A DNA stretch of 64,000 nucleotides. Origin: Hirschia sp964351655. Its GTDB lineage: Bacteria; Pseudomonadota; Alphaproteobacteria; Caulobacterales; Hyphomonadaceae. The position numbers and the translations under genes are program-made. Below the pieces are notes generated by a model. That model did not search any database. It was not told the origin of the DNA and saw only the letters and a list, made by a program, of their open reading frames with translations. Positions 1-8,500 of this stretch are shown piece after piece. The stretch spans positions 1-64,000 of the forward strand of contig CAYGPD010000007.1 in NCBI GenBank assembly GCA_964351655.1. The letters are read 5' to 3'. Position 1 is the first letter of the stretch. Each line of letters opens with the position of its first letter.

Positions 1-300
1 TTATCTGTCTTCTGGGTCTTCACCATTATTTAGACGTGCTCGCAATTCTTTACCCGCTTTAAAAAAGGGTACGAATTTTTGATCCACGCTAACGGATTGA
101 CCTGTTCGTGGATTGCGTCCGGCGCGCGCATCACGCTTGCGAACCGAAAAAGCACCAAAGCCACGAAGTTCCACGCGGTCTCCTGCTTCCAGGGCCGCCG
201 CGATGTCATCAAGAATAACATCCACAATACGTTCCACTTCGCGTGGGCGTACTTCGGGACGTTCTTCGGATAGACGTAATATGAGTTCTGAACGGAGCAT
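1..300 (-). CDS. ihfB: Integration host factor beta subunit
   Basis: Small DNA-bending protein of the HU/IHF family that works as a heterodimer with IhfA in recombination, replication and transcription. The 99-residue product has the family body: an N-terminal helical dimerisation part, the RGFGAFS turn (about residues 46-52) and the beta-arm tip GRNPRTG (61-67) that inserts into the minor groove. An upstream in-frame ATG would add 12 residues (start 336). The start at 300 fits the family N-terminus (MLRSELI). It lies downstream of rpsA, the conserved proteobacterial order aroA-cmk-rpsA-ihfB. IHF-beta is preferred over HU because of this context and the sequence. Confidence 0.93.
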   Translation of the reverse strand: MLRSELILRLSEERPEVRPREVERIVDVILDDIAAALEAGDRVELRGFGAFSVRKRDARAGRNPRTGQSVSVDQKFVPFFKAGKELRARLNNGEDPEDR

Positions 301-317
301 GTAACTATGTTGAAATG

Positions 318-352
318 AAAAAGGCCCAAAAAGCAAGTACTTCTCGGGCCTT
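318..352 (-). terminator. Hairpin between rpsA and ihfB
   Basis: An inverted repeat AAGGCCC (321-327) / GGGCCTT (346-352) has a long loop and is followed on the minus strand by a short T run. It could partly terminate rpsA transcription before ihfB. The loop is long and the T run short, so read-through is likely. Confidence 0.45.
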
Positions 353-368
353 ATCGTTAATTTTTTAT

Positions 369-384
369 CGGAATCGCGATTCCG
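369..384. repeat. Perfect 16-bp palindrome between rpsA and ihfB
   Basis: CGGAATCGCGATTCCG is a perfect inverted repeat with no spacer, located between the rpsA stop and the ihfB hairpin. It could be a regulator site or part of the rpsA 3' end. No function can be assigned. Confidence 0.4.
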
Positions 385-405
385 ACCACCTTTTTATCGG
401 GTGAA

Positions 406-2106
406 CTATTCTTTTTCTTCGCTTGTGTTGAAAGCCGCGCTCAAAATATCACCAAGAGACGCACCTGATTCGGCTGAACCATATTGCTCTACAGCTTCTT
501 TTTCTTCGCGAATCTCTAGCGCTTTCACTGACAGACCAACGCGGCGTGATGCTTTGTCGAACTGAGTGATAAGTGCGTCCATCTTGTCGCCAACTTTGAA
601 ACGCTCTGGGCGTTGCTCTGCGCGGTCACGAGATAGGTCAGACTTACGGATAAACGCAGTCATTTCCTGACCTTCATCACCGAAGGAAACTTCGATACCG
701 CCGGTTGTGATTTCAGTTACAGTTACAGTCACTGTTTTGTTCTTACGAACATCTGAAGTCTCAATTGGGTCGCCAGAAAGTTGTTTGATACCTAGAGAAA
801 TACGCTCTTTCTCAACATCAACATCAAGAACACGTGCCTTAACAGTGTCACCTTTGTTGAAGTCTTGAATTGCTTCTTCACCAGAACGGTTCCAGTCGAT
901 GTCGTTGATGTGAACCATACCATCAAGCTCAGGACCAAGACCGATAAACATACCGAACTCAGTAATACCACGAACTTCACCCTCAACATCAGAACCAGTT
1001 GGGTGCTCTTCAATGAAGGCTTCCCATGGGTTGTTTTGAGTTTGTTTCAGGCCAAGTGAAATACGGCGCTTGTCGCTATCAACATCAAGAACCATAACTT
1101 CAACTTCTTGGGAAGAAGAGATGATTTTACCTGGGTGTAGGTTTTTCTTGGTCCAGCTCATTTCTGAAACGTGGATAAGCCCCTCAACACCATCTTCAAG
1201 CTCAACAAACGCACCGTAGTCAGTGATGTTTGTCACTTTACCGTTCAATTTAGAGCCCAATGGGTATTTCGCTGCAACGCCATCCCATGGATCTGACATC
1301 AATTGCTTCATACCAAGAGAGATACGTTGTGTGTCTGGGTTGATCTTGATGATCTGAACTTCAACTTCTTGACCAACTTCTACAACTTGGCTTGGGTGCG
1401 ATACGCGCTTCCAAGACATGTCTGTGACGTGTAAAAGACCATCAATTCCGCCAAGGTCAACGAATGCACCGTAATCAGTGATATTCTTAACAACACCACG
1501 ACGCTGCTCGCCCTCACCCATGTTGCAAACAATCTCTGCACGTTGTTCTGCACGAGACTCTTCAAGAACTGCACGACGTGAAACAACAATGTTACCACGT
1601 GGACGGTCCATTTTAAGAATGGCGAATGGCTGCTCTTGCCCCATTAGAGGACCAACATCACGGATTGGACGGATGTCAACTTGAGAACCAGGTAGGAATG
1701 CGTTTACGCCGCCAAGGTCAACGGTGAAACCACCTTTAACACGGCCAACGATCGCACCTTTAATAGTTTCTTTAGCAGCGTACTGCCCTTCAAGACGGTT
1801 CCAAGCTTCTTCACGGCGTGCTTTATCACGTGAAAGAACAGCATCTCCGAGCGCGTTTTCGATGCGCTCAAGGAAAACTTCAACCAACGCACCAACAGCT
1901 GGGCGTTTTTCATCTTGGGAAAATTCACGAGCCGGAATACGGCCTTCAGTTTTCAAACCGACATCAACAACTACAAAGTCGCTATCTACAGCTGTGACAG
2001 TAGCTGGGATAACCCGGCCTTCCATCATCTGGCTGCCGGAAAAACTGTCTTCGAACATCGCTGCAAAATCGTCGGTGCTCGGGTTCATCGAGTCTAAGTT
2101 AGACAT
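406..2106 (-). CDS. rpsA: 30S ribosomal protein S1
   Basis: Ribosomal protein S1 binds mRNA on the 30S subunit and helps initiation on leaders with weak Shine-Dalgarno sequences. The 566-residue product contains about six S1 (OB-fold) repeats, seen as recurring ITDYGAFV and LLHVTDMSW / LIHVSEMSW segments, the usual number for a proteobacterial S1. The start at 2106 (MSNLDSMNPS) follows a GGAG sequence about 7 bases upstream. The longer open frame to 2229 adds 41 residues unlike S1 and is rejected. It sits between cmk and ihfB as in most proteobacteria. S1 commonly represses its own translation, and the leader here is long and structured. Confidence 0.96.
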   Translation of the reverse strand: MSNLDSMNPSTDDFAAMFEDSFSGSQMMEGRVIPATVTAVDSDFVVVDVGLKTEGRIPAREFSQDEKRPAVGALVEVFLERIENALGDAVLSRDKARREEAWNRLEGQYAAKETIKGAIVGRVKGGFTVDLGGVNAFLPGSQVDIRPIRDVGPLMGQEQPFAILKMDRPRGNIVVSRRAVLEESRAEQRAEIVCNMGEGEQRRGVVKNITDYGAFVDLGGIDGLLHVTDMSWKRVSHPSQVVEVGQEVEVQIIKINPDTQRISLGMKQLMSDPWDGVAAKYPLGSKLNGKVTNITDYGAFVELEDGVEGLIHVSEMSWTKKNLHPGKIISSSQEVEVMVLDVDSDKRRISLGLKQTQNNPWEAFIEEHPTGSDVEGEVRGITEFGMFIGLGPELDGMVHINDIDWNRSGEEAIQDFNKGDTVKARVLDVDVEKERISLGIKQLSGDPIETSDVRKNKTVTVTVTEITTGGIEVSFGDEGQEMTAFIRKSDLSRDRAEQRPERFKVGDKMDALITQFDKASRRVGLSVKALEIREEKEAVEQYGSAESGASLGDILSAAFNTSEEKE

Positions 2107-2311
2107 CAACACTCCAAAATATATCGTCGTTACAGGCCAGCCGGTTGTCCCGGCGGTCTCGCTACACCATGTAGCTTCAGCATTCTTTCTCCAATGGAGA
2201 AGCGGGCGGTATCCCGCTCCAGCCCTCATAAGTCAAGGGTTTCACATCGAATTAGGCCAAATCAGGAAGAATCAGGCCCAGTTTTTAATGAATCAAGCTA
2301 AATTACACGCC
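2107..2311 (-). promoter_or_regulatory. Structured rpsA leader
   Basis: The 205-base gap between cmk and rpsA contains at least two perfect hairpins on the minus strand: GCTAC/GTAGC (2161-2175) and AGCGGG/CCCGCT (2201-2218). The rpsA Shine-Dalgarno GGAG lies just before the start. Autogenous control of rpsA by S1 is known in E. coli. That these hairpins serve it here is inference. Confidence 0.4.
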
Positions 2312-2941
2312 TTAGGCGAGAAAACCTTTCTCAGCCACAAACGCGACAGCCGCATCAAACACAGCATCAGGCGTCATGTGCGTTGTATCTATGTGCAGCG
2401 CATCCTCTGCCGCTTTCATCGGGGCCACTTCCCGCGTTTTATCTCTGATATCGCGCTCTTTCAGCTCAACCGTCATCTGCTCAATTGAAATTGGCTTGCC
2501 AGCCTTTTCCAATTCAAGACATCTACGACGCGCTCTTTCTTCTACAGTCGCATCTACCCAAAATTTGACATCCGCCTCAGGACAAACAACCGTACCGATA
2601 TCACGACCATCAAGCACAGCTCCGCCTTTTTGGTTGGCAAAGTCACGTTGCAAGTTAAACAATGCAGTGCGCACAGCTGGCAATGCTGCCACCTTGGATG
2701 CGGCCTGTCCTGCCTGCGCTGTCCGCAGGTCAGCATCAGCATAAGCGGCCAGATTCAAATGTGCTGCAATATCCGCACATGCAGCTTCATCATCCAAAGC
2801 TACACCAGCCAAACTTGCCGCTAGGCCAGTCGCACGATAAAGCGCACCGGTATCCATATGCGGCAATCCAAAATGTACAGCGAGACGTTTCGCCAATGTG
2901 CCTTTACCAGACGCAAGCGTCCCATCAATCGCAATTATCAT
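2312..2941 (-). CDS. cmk: (d)CMP kinase
   Basis: Cytidylate kinase phosphorylates CMP and dCMP with ATP in the cytoplasm, supplying CDP/dCDP. The 209-residue product opens with a P-loop GTLASGKG (residues 7-14), followed by the MDTGALYR nucleotide-binding segment, LDGRDIGTVV in the middle and the RDIRDKTREVAP segment towards the C-terminus, all typical of Cmk. Length matches the family. It begins 5 bases after aroA ends, so the two are very likely co-transcribed. Confidence 0.95.
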   Translation of the reverse strand: MIIAIDGTLASGKGTLAKRLAVHFGLPHMDTGALYRATGLAASLAGVALDDEAACADIAAHLNLAAYADADLRTAQAGQAASKVAALPAVRTALFNLQRDFANQKGGAVLDGRDIGTVVCPEADVKFWVDATVEERARRRCLELEKAGKPISIEQMTVELKERDIRDKTREVAPMKAAEDALHIDTTHMTPDAVFDAAVAFVAEKGFLA

Positions 2942-2946
2942 TTGCT

Positions 2947-4263
2947 TTAACCTTGCTCAATATCCGCACCCAGCGCCTGCATGTGCGCGAAAAAGTCAGG
3001 ATAGCTTGTCGCAACTGCAGAAATATCATCCACCGTCACGGGAGCCTTGGCAGCACATCCCATTACCAATGCAGACATTGCTATACGGTGGTCATGACAC
3101 GCGTTCACAACGCCGCCACCGGGTACGCCACCGCGTCCACACCCTCTAACAAGGAAACCATCAGGTCGCTCTTCAGCATGCACACCATTGGCTTTAAGCA
3201 TATTCACAGTAGCAGTAATTCGGTCAGATTCTTTAACACGCAACTCTTCCGCACCTGTCACCAATGTATCGCCATCTGCAAAAGCTGCCAGCACACCAAA
3301 TAATGGGAATTCATCAATCATCGCCGGCACAATCGCCATATCTGGTGATTTTGCGCTTAATCTAGATGGATTAGATGTGATCGTTGTAATCACCTCTCCA
3401 CCAGACTCACCCGTCTTAGTCACCTCAAGGTCAGCACCCATTGCCTTGGCAGCATGCACAAGTCCATCACGTGTTGGGTTTTCCATCACATTCAGAACTG
3501 ACACACTCCCCTCCTGCACAAGCAGCCCAGCCGCCCATAAGAATGTCGCAGAAGAAGGATCGCCCGGAATATCGACATTCGTCGCTACAAGTTTCTGCCC
3601 GCCTTCAAGTGAAACACGCGTGCCGCCATCTTTCTCTTCAACATCCACAGTCACACCAAAAGCGCGCAACATGCGCTCAGTGTGATCACGCGTTTTGCGT
3701 GGCTCATTCACAATTGTCGTGCCGGTCGCGCCAAGCCCCGCCAGCATGACACAAGATTTCACCTGCGCTGAAGCATGAGGAGGCGTATATTCAATCGCTT
3801 TTAAAGGTGCCCCCTCAAGCGTCAGTGGTAATTTCCCGCCATTTGATTCGTTCTTAGCCCCCATTTCAGTCAATGGATCCAATACCCGCCCCATTGGACG
3901 CGACCGCAAACTCACATCACCATCGAAAGTAGCTTTTAATTTTTGCCCTGCAACAAGCCCCATCATTAAGCGTGCGCCGGTTCCAGAGTTTCCCATATCG
4001 AGCGTAGCAGTTGGATTTTTTAATCCAGCCGCCCCAACGCCTGTCACCTTCCAACGCCGCAAGGATAAGCGCTCCACATGAGCCCCACAAGCTGCCATGG
4101 CTTTTGCCGTATCCTTGACATCTTCACCTTCAAGAAGCCCCTCAATCACACTCGTGCCTTCTGCCAACCCGGCAAACATTAATGCTCTATGTGAACAAGA
4201 TTTGTCTCCTGGAGCACGCAAAGCGCCGTCAAGGCGAGCAATTGGTTTAGAAGTAGCGCGCAT
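2947..4263 (-). CDS. aroA: EPSP synthase (class II-like)
   Basis: 3-phosphoshikimate 1-carboxyvinyltransferase condenses PEP with shikimate-3-phosphate in aromatic amino acid synthesis. The 438-residue product shows the four short motifs used to define class II enzymes: GDKS (19-22), SAQVK (165-169), RDHTE (192-196) and NPTR. The PEP-site loop reads GNSGTG (91-96), with Gly where the tolerant CP4 enzyme has Ala. The usual GDKSIS appears as GDKSCS. The C-terminal LRVKESDR and DHRIAMS segments are present. The ATG at 4263 has CAGGAG upstream. It is first in the aroA-cmk-rpsA-ihfB order. Confidence 0.95.
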   Translation of the reverse strand: MRATSKPIARLDGALRAPGDKSCSHRALMFAGLAEGTSVIEGLLEGEDVKDTAKAMAACGAHVERLSLRRWKVTGVGAAGLKNPTATLDMGNSGTGARLMMGLVAGQKLKATFDGDVSLRSRPMGRVLDPLTEMGAKNESNGGKLPLTLEGAPLKAIEYTPPHASAQVKSCVMLAGLGATGTTIVNEPRKTRDHTERMLRAFGVTVDVEEKDGGTRVSLEGGQKLVATNVDIPGDPSSATFLWAAGLLVQEGSVSVLNVMENPTRDGLVHAAKAMGADLEVTKTGESGGEVITTITSNPSRLSAKSPDMAIVPAMIDEFPLFGVLAAFADGDTLVTGAEELRVKESDRITATVNMLKANGVHAEERPDGFLVRGCGRGGVPGGGVVNACHDHRIAMSALVMGCAAKAPVTVDDISAVATSYPDFFAHMQALGADIEQG

Positions 4264-4400
4264 AAAAGAATGCTCCTGTTGGTATTGTATTAATCACTGT
4301 CATATCAGAAAAGAATCTACTTAGATTGTCATCTAGCGCTTTACACCAGAGCGTTAACATGGCAACCGCCCGCAAACAAAGAATTTAGAGGGTTTCGAAA

Positions 4401-4925
4401 GTGTCAAAAGCAGATCTCGGTGAAAAGCAAACCTGTCCGGAATGCGAAGCCAAATTTTACGACCTAAAGAAAAGTCCAGCCATTTGTCCAAAATGCGGCC
4501 ACACCTACGACCCAATTGCAGCAGCTACTACTAGCAAACGCCGCAAGGGGAAAGAGGCGGAAGACGCAGATGATGCAGATGACGACGATGATGACGACAT
4601 TGAAGATAAGAAAAAGAAAAAAGCACGCTCGCCAGATGATGACGATGACGACGATGATGATGACGAAGACGATGATGACAGTCTCGACGTTCCAGAAATC
4701 GATGCAGATGACGACGACATCAATTTAGGCGACGATGAAGAAGACGACACGCCTGGTGGCAAGTCACGCAAAGCTGAGCCAACTGTCGAAGATGAAATTG
4801 ACGATGACGATGAAGCAGGCATGTCTATCGTCGATGACGATGAAGATATCCCTGAGCTAGACGATGATGTTGATGTTGATCTCGACCTTGATGATGACGA
4901 CAGCGACACATCAAACCTAACCTAA
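4401..4925 (+). CDS. FYDLN-type acidic zinc-ribbon protein (TIGR02300-like)
   Basis: A 174-residue protein of unknown function found widely in Alphaproteobacteria. The N-terminus forms a four-cysteine zinc ribbon (C12, C15, C29, C32) with the family signature FYDLKK where relatives have FYDLN. The rest is an extremely Asp/Glu-rich, low-complexity tail with only short basic patches. The start is GTG at 4401 preceded by a purine-rich GAGGG. It stands alone, divergent from aroA and followed by a clear terminator. The acidic tail could mimic nucleic acid or bind basic proteins or metal, but that is conjecture. Confidence 0.85.
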   Translation: MSKADLGEKQTCPECEAKFYDLKKSPAICPKCGHTYDPIAAATTSKRRKGKEAEDADDADDDDDDDIEDKKKKKARSPDDDDDDDDDDEDDDDSLDVPEIDADDDDINLGDDEEDDTPGGKSRKAEPTVEDEIDDDDEAGMSIVDDDEDIPELDDDVDVDLDLDDDDSDTSNLT

Positions 4926-4949
4926 GTACTTCGTCTGTAAGAATGTAAG

Positions 4950-4986
4950 AGAAGCCCGCTTTTCAATAGAGAAGCGGGCTTCTTTA
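4950..4986 (+). terminator. Rho-independent terminator after FYDLN gene
   Basis: A perfect 12-bp stem AGAAGCCCGCTT / AAGCGGGCTTCT (4950-4961 with 4972-4983) with a 10-base loop is followed by TTTAT. It lies just downstream of the stop codon. Confidence 0.85.
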
Positions 4987-5115
4987 TATCCAATTTTATC
5001 CACGTTCCTAAATTCAAACTCTCAATGCTATAAAAAACACTTGATCCTGCTCCAAACGCAGTATAACAAACGGCCTTCCTACTGCTGAAGTTTACCAACA
5101 TTCAGCTAGAAATAT

Positions 5116-5193
<78 letters not shown>

Positions 5194-5225
5194 ATTTCCA
5201 CTCTCAAACAGAGCTCTTTGCGCGA

Positions 5226-5948
5226 TCACACAAAACTGTGCCCGATTAGCCCAACAGCAAATCCCAATACCGCACCATAGGCAGGATAGTGACTATTTTC
5301 TAATTTCACCTCCGGCGCAATATCTTGAAAAACCAGATATAAAATACCCCCAGAACAGAACATCATCACCACCCCTAAAGCCGCACTGCTGTCTTCTAGC
5401 ACTCGCACACCTAGCCATGCGGACACCATCCCCAGAAGCATTACAGACGCAAAGGTTAGGTACACATGCTTGGCCAGAGGGTTAGAACCACTACTCTTCA
5501 TCTCACGATAAGCATTAAATCCTTCGGGAATATTTTGGACCATCATTATCACAGAAATGAACACAGCTTTTTTGTAATTTGAAGTAATAATTGCCCCTAA
5601 AACAATGGCTTCTGGAATATAATCCAATAGCAAAGCGATCAATTGAGCAATGGGGGTTTTCTTGCGCGCAAGATAAAGATCAAGCTGCATAAACACAAAA
5701 GCCCCAAGCAAGAAACTCACCATCGAAGCCCATGCAGGAAGCAACTCCGTCCCATCAGGCACCAACACTAAAGCGACTGCCGAAACCAGAGCCCCAGCGC
5801 CTACTGCAAGGATTCCATGACGAAATTCACCATTAATCCAATTACGCTTTATGAAACTCAACTGCCCTAGCGCGCCGCCAACGATACTCGCAAAGCCCGC
5901 AATTGCGACTAAAAACAAAGCGTCGTACAAAATATTTGAAAAAATCAA
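5226..5948 (-). CDS. ZIP-family metal transporter
   Basis: A 240-residue polytopic inner-membrane protein with about seven or eight hydrophobic helices. The paired DYIPEAIVLGA and QNIPEGF segments match the metal-site helices IV and V of ZIP divalent cation transporters (zinc/iron family). The reading frame opens with TTG at 5948, preceded on the minus strand by GGTGGGGA. A second in-frame TTG lies six codons further in, and no ATG is available before the first membrane helix. It is convergent with the tRNA-Ala gene and has no operon partner. The metal transported cannot be told from sequence. Confidence 0.8.
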   Translation of the reverse strand: MIFSNILYDALFLVAIAGFASIVGGALGQLSFIKRNWINGEFRHGILAVGAGALVSAVALVLVPDGTELLPAWASMVSFLLGAFVFMQLDLYLARKKTPIAQLIALLLDYIPEAIVLGAIITSNYKKAVFISVIMMVQNIPEGFNAYREMKSSGSNPLAKHVYLTFASVMLLGMVSAWLGVRVLEDSSAALGVVMMFCSGGILYLVFQDIAPEVKLENSHYPAYGAVLGFAVGLIGHSFV

Positions 5949-6215
5949 TCCCCACCAAAATCGCAGCGATATTTTCGCACGACTCCCTTAAATATGATCT
6001 CGATTTGAGCATACTGCAAATAAAACAAACTTCTCAATGTGCACCTTAGTTCCCACTAAGCCGCACATCATTCTTATCTAGAGCGCGCAATTCTCTCCCC
6101 ATGAAGGGGTAGATCGAATAAAAAATATAGGTTTTAAACTTAAAACAGTCTTTTTTCAGCCTACTCCCCGTTTGCCCCTCTCGCTTTTCTCGAAAATCAC
6201 CTTACTTGTGTGCCT

Positions 6216-7391
6216 ATGCAACAACTCAAAAATATTGACGCAGCTTCCACGCTTCGACGCCGCAGGATTACTCGCCCCGATAAACCGCTTCATTTAGATA
6301 GCGGCGAAACCCTTGCGCCGGTTGATATTGCTTTCGAAACGTGGGGCACACTCTCACCACAAAAAGACAATGTCATTGTCGTCTGCCACGCACTAACAGG
6401 AGACCAGTTTCCAGCTGGTCCCAACCCGATCACAGAGCGCCCCGCTTGGTGGCCCCGCATGATCGGTCCCGGGCTACCTGTTGATACCAATAGGTTTTAT
6501 GTCATCGCCACAAATGTACTCGGTGGCTGTATGGGATCTACAGGGCCCGCCTCCCTTGCTTCAGACGGTCAACCATATGGACTTCGTTTCCCTTCTATAA
6601 CCATTGCAGATATGGTTCGCGCTCAAATTGCGCTCCTCGATAGTCTAGGAATCGACAAAATTTTCTGCGTCATTGGTGGCTCTATGGGGGGTATGCAAGT
6701 TCTGGAATGGGCTTGTCAGGCTGGAGAACGTGTTCAGACCGCTATTCCAATCGCAACATCAGCACGCCAATCAGCACAGAATATCGGTTTCTATGAAGTT
6801 GGTCGTCAAGCTATAATGGCGGACCCAAACTGGTGCGATGGCGCATACCTCGCTCAAGGCACGCGTCCAGATAGAGGCTTAGGTGTCGCTCGCATGGCAG
6901 CTCATATCACCTATGTCTCGGAAAAAGCGTTGAAACAAAAGTTCGATCGGCGCTTACAAAATCGAGACAAATTTACATTTGGATTTGATGCAGATTTTCA
7001 AATTGAGAGCTATCTAAGATACCAAGGTGCGACGTTTGTTGATCGATTTGATGCAAACTCTTACCTTTATATAACACGAGCGATGGACTATTTTGATCTC
7101 CTCGATGCAGAAAACAGACTATCAACAATTCATGCCCGTATATGCGTCTTTTCATTCTCTTCGGATTGGCATTACACTCCTGATGAATCCAAAGCACTTG
7201 TACGTGCACTAAACGCAGCTGACGTTGAAACATCTTACGTCTCGCTGGAAACGGATAAAGGCCATGATGCCTTTTTGCTTGAAGAACCCGAATTTGAAAT
7301 TGCTATGGCAGGCTTTATTTCGTCGGCTGCGAATACACATGGCATTCCCCCTTCTCAAGACACAACCTCCCTGCGCGGACCTAAACCATGA
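6216..7391 (+). CDS. metX: Homoserine O-acetyltransferase
   Basis: Transfers an acyl group to the hydroxyl of homoserine, the first committed step of methionine synthesis. The protein is an alpha/beta hydrolase-fold enzyme of about 391 residues. The nucleophile elbow is GGSMGGMQVLEW, preceded by NVLGGCMGSTGP. The catalytic His is in DKGHDAFLLE near the C-terminus, and the catalytic Asp falls in the SSDWHYTPDES segment. Family members may use acetyl- or succinyl-CoA, and sequence alone does not settle which. A GTG two codons earlier (6210) is an alternative start; neither has a clear Shine-Dalgarno. It overlaps metW by four bases (ATGA). Confidence 0.93.
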   Translation: MQQLKNIDAASTLRRRRITRPDKPLHLDSGETLAPVDIAFETWGTLSPQKDNVIVVCHALTGDQFPAGPNPITERPAWWPRMIGPGLPVDTNRFYVIATNVLGGCMGSTGPASLASDGQPYGLRFPSITIADMVRAQIALLDSLGIDKIFCVIGGSMGGMQVLEWACQAGERVQTAIPIATSARQSAQNIGFYEVGRQAIMADPNWCDGAYLAQGTRPDRGLGVARMAAHITYVSEKALKQKFDRRLQNRDKFTFGFDADFQIESYLRYQGATFVDRFDANSYLYITRAMDYFDLLDAENRLSTIHARICVFSFSSDWHYTPDESKALVRALNAADVETSYVSLETDKGHDAFLLEEPEFEIAMAGFISSAANTHGIPPSQDTTSLRGPKP

Positions 7392-8002
7392 GTATCAATA
7401 CTGGGGCTCCCCGCTATCGCCGTGACGACCACCAAGCAATCGCACAATTTGTCCAAGCAGGAGAACGCGTTTTGGATGTTGGGTGCGGTGATGGCCAATT
7501 GCTGCAACTTCTAAGAGCTGAAAAGCAAGCAAGATGCCAAGGGTTAGAGTACTCTCAGTCTGGCGTAAACCTTTGTGTTGCTAAGGGATTATCTGTTGTT
7601 CAAGGTGATGCAAATGTAGACCTTGCTGTATATCCCGACAAAGTTTTCGACTGCGCCATTCTTTCAAAAACAGTACAAGAGCTCGGCAACCCTGATTTAG
7701 TTATCAAGGAATTGTCGCGCATATCGAAACGAATTGTGATTTCGTTTCGAAATTATGGATACTGGAAAACACGGCTAAGTCTTCTGACGTCAGGACGCAT
7801 GCCCACTCCTGGCCGCATTTCGAATTGGTATGAAGATGGGGCCAGACGCCCTTGCACTTTACTTGATATGGTAGACCTTACACATACGCTCGGCCTAACA
7901 ATTACAGATGCTTGTAGTCTACCAAACAATGGCTCAGAGCTGAACAATTTAAAATGGCTCAACTTACTCGCTAAAGAAGCGATCTTAGTTCTTGAAGAAT
8001 GA
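7388..8002 (+). CDS. metW: Methionine biosynthesis protein MetW
   Basis: A 204-residue SAM-methyltransferase-fold protein. Motif I is VLDVGCGDGQLLQLL near residue 27, and the KTVQEL and SFRNYGYWKTRL stretches are characteristic of MetW. MetW is nearly always encoded directly after MetX and supports its activity in methionine synthesis; some MetX enzymes need it as a partner. Here the start codon overlaps the metX stop (ATGA), so translational coupling is expected. Confidence 0.93.
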   Translation: MSINTGAPRYRRDDHQAIAQFVQAGERVLDVGCGDGQLLQLLRAEKQARCQGLEYSQSGVNLCVAKGLSVVQGDANVDLAVYPDKVFDCAILSKTVQELGNPDLVIKELSRISKRIVISFRNYGYWKTRLSLLTSGRMPTPGRISNWYEDGARRPCTLLDMVDLTHTLGLTITDACSLPNNGSELNNLKWLNLLAKEAILVLEE

Positions 8003-8029
8003 ATAACTTATCTAAATAAGCAGCCTCCA

Positions 8030-8060
8030 AAGCGCCAGATACGTATAGCACCTGACGCTT
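8030..8060. terminator. Imperfect hairpin between metW and P-II gene
   Basis: AAGCGCCAG (8030-8038) pairs with CTGACGCTT (8052-8060) with one mismatch. It lies between two convergent genes where a bidirectional terminator is expected. No T run follows, so support is modest. Confidence 0.35.
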
Positions 8061-8084
8061 CAGAGAGAGACTTCTCAGTTTAGC

Positions 8085-8429
8085 TTACCCAACTAGAGCC
8101 GCTGCATCGCGCTCACCGGTACGGATACGCAGAACGCTCTCAAGATCAGATACGAAGATCTTACCGTCACCGATTTTGTTTGTATTTGCAGCTCCAGAAA
8201 TAGCTTCAACAACCTTCTCAACAAGATCAGAAGATGTAGCAATTTCAATCTTTACCTTTGGCAAAAGGCGTACTTCATATTCCGCACCACGGTATACTTC
8301 TGTCTTACCGTGTTGACGACCATATCCGCGCACCTCAGAAACAGTCACACCAGATGCACCCACCTCTGTGACCGCATCAAGAACGGCATCCAAACGACTT
8401 GGTTTAAAAACTGCAGTAATGAGTTTCAT
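8085..8429 (-). CDS. glnB: P-II nitrogen regulatory protein
   Basis: P-II signal proteins sense 2-oxoglutarate, ATP/ADP and, by uridylylation, glutamine, and control glutamine synthetase, AmtB and NtrB. The product of 114 residues starts MKLITAVFKP. It carries the T-loop GYGRQHGKTEVYRGAEYEV with the modifiable Tyr in RGAEYEV, the B-loop segment GKIFV and a C-loop with RIRTGE. A longer frame to 8468 is rejected because AAGGAGAG precedes the ATG at 8429. No glnA or amtB is adjacent, so choosing glnB over glnK is a convention rather than a demonstrated call. Confidence 0.88.
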   Translation of the reverse strand: MKLITAVFKPSRLDAVLDAVTEVGASGVTVSEVRGYGRQHGKTEVYRGAEYEVRLLPKVKIEIATSSDLVEKVVEAISGAANTNKIGDGKIFVSDLESVLRIRTGERDAAALVG

Positions 8430-8500
8430 AACGTCTCTCCTTCTTAAAAAAATTGGGGCTCTGAGCATTTAATCTCTTCCTCCCATCTAAATTACTCAAC

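Noticed and set aside
1724..2488. 254-codon plus-strand open frame across rpsA and cmk
   Set aside because: It runs antisense to two certain genes and its product has no recognisable domain.
4505..4909. Antisense serine-rich open frame
   Set aside because: It is the mirror of the Asp-codon run (GAT/GAC read in reverse gives TC-type serine codons) in the FYDLN gene and has no family features.
6000..6215. Possible SAM-II riboswitch before metX
   Set aside because: The compact SAM-II core pattern was looked for upstream of this metX and not found.
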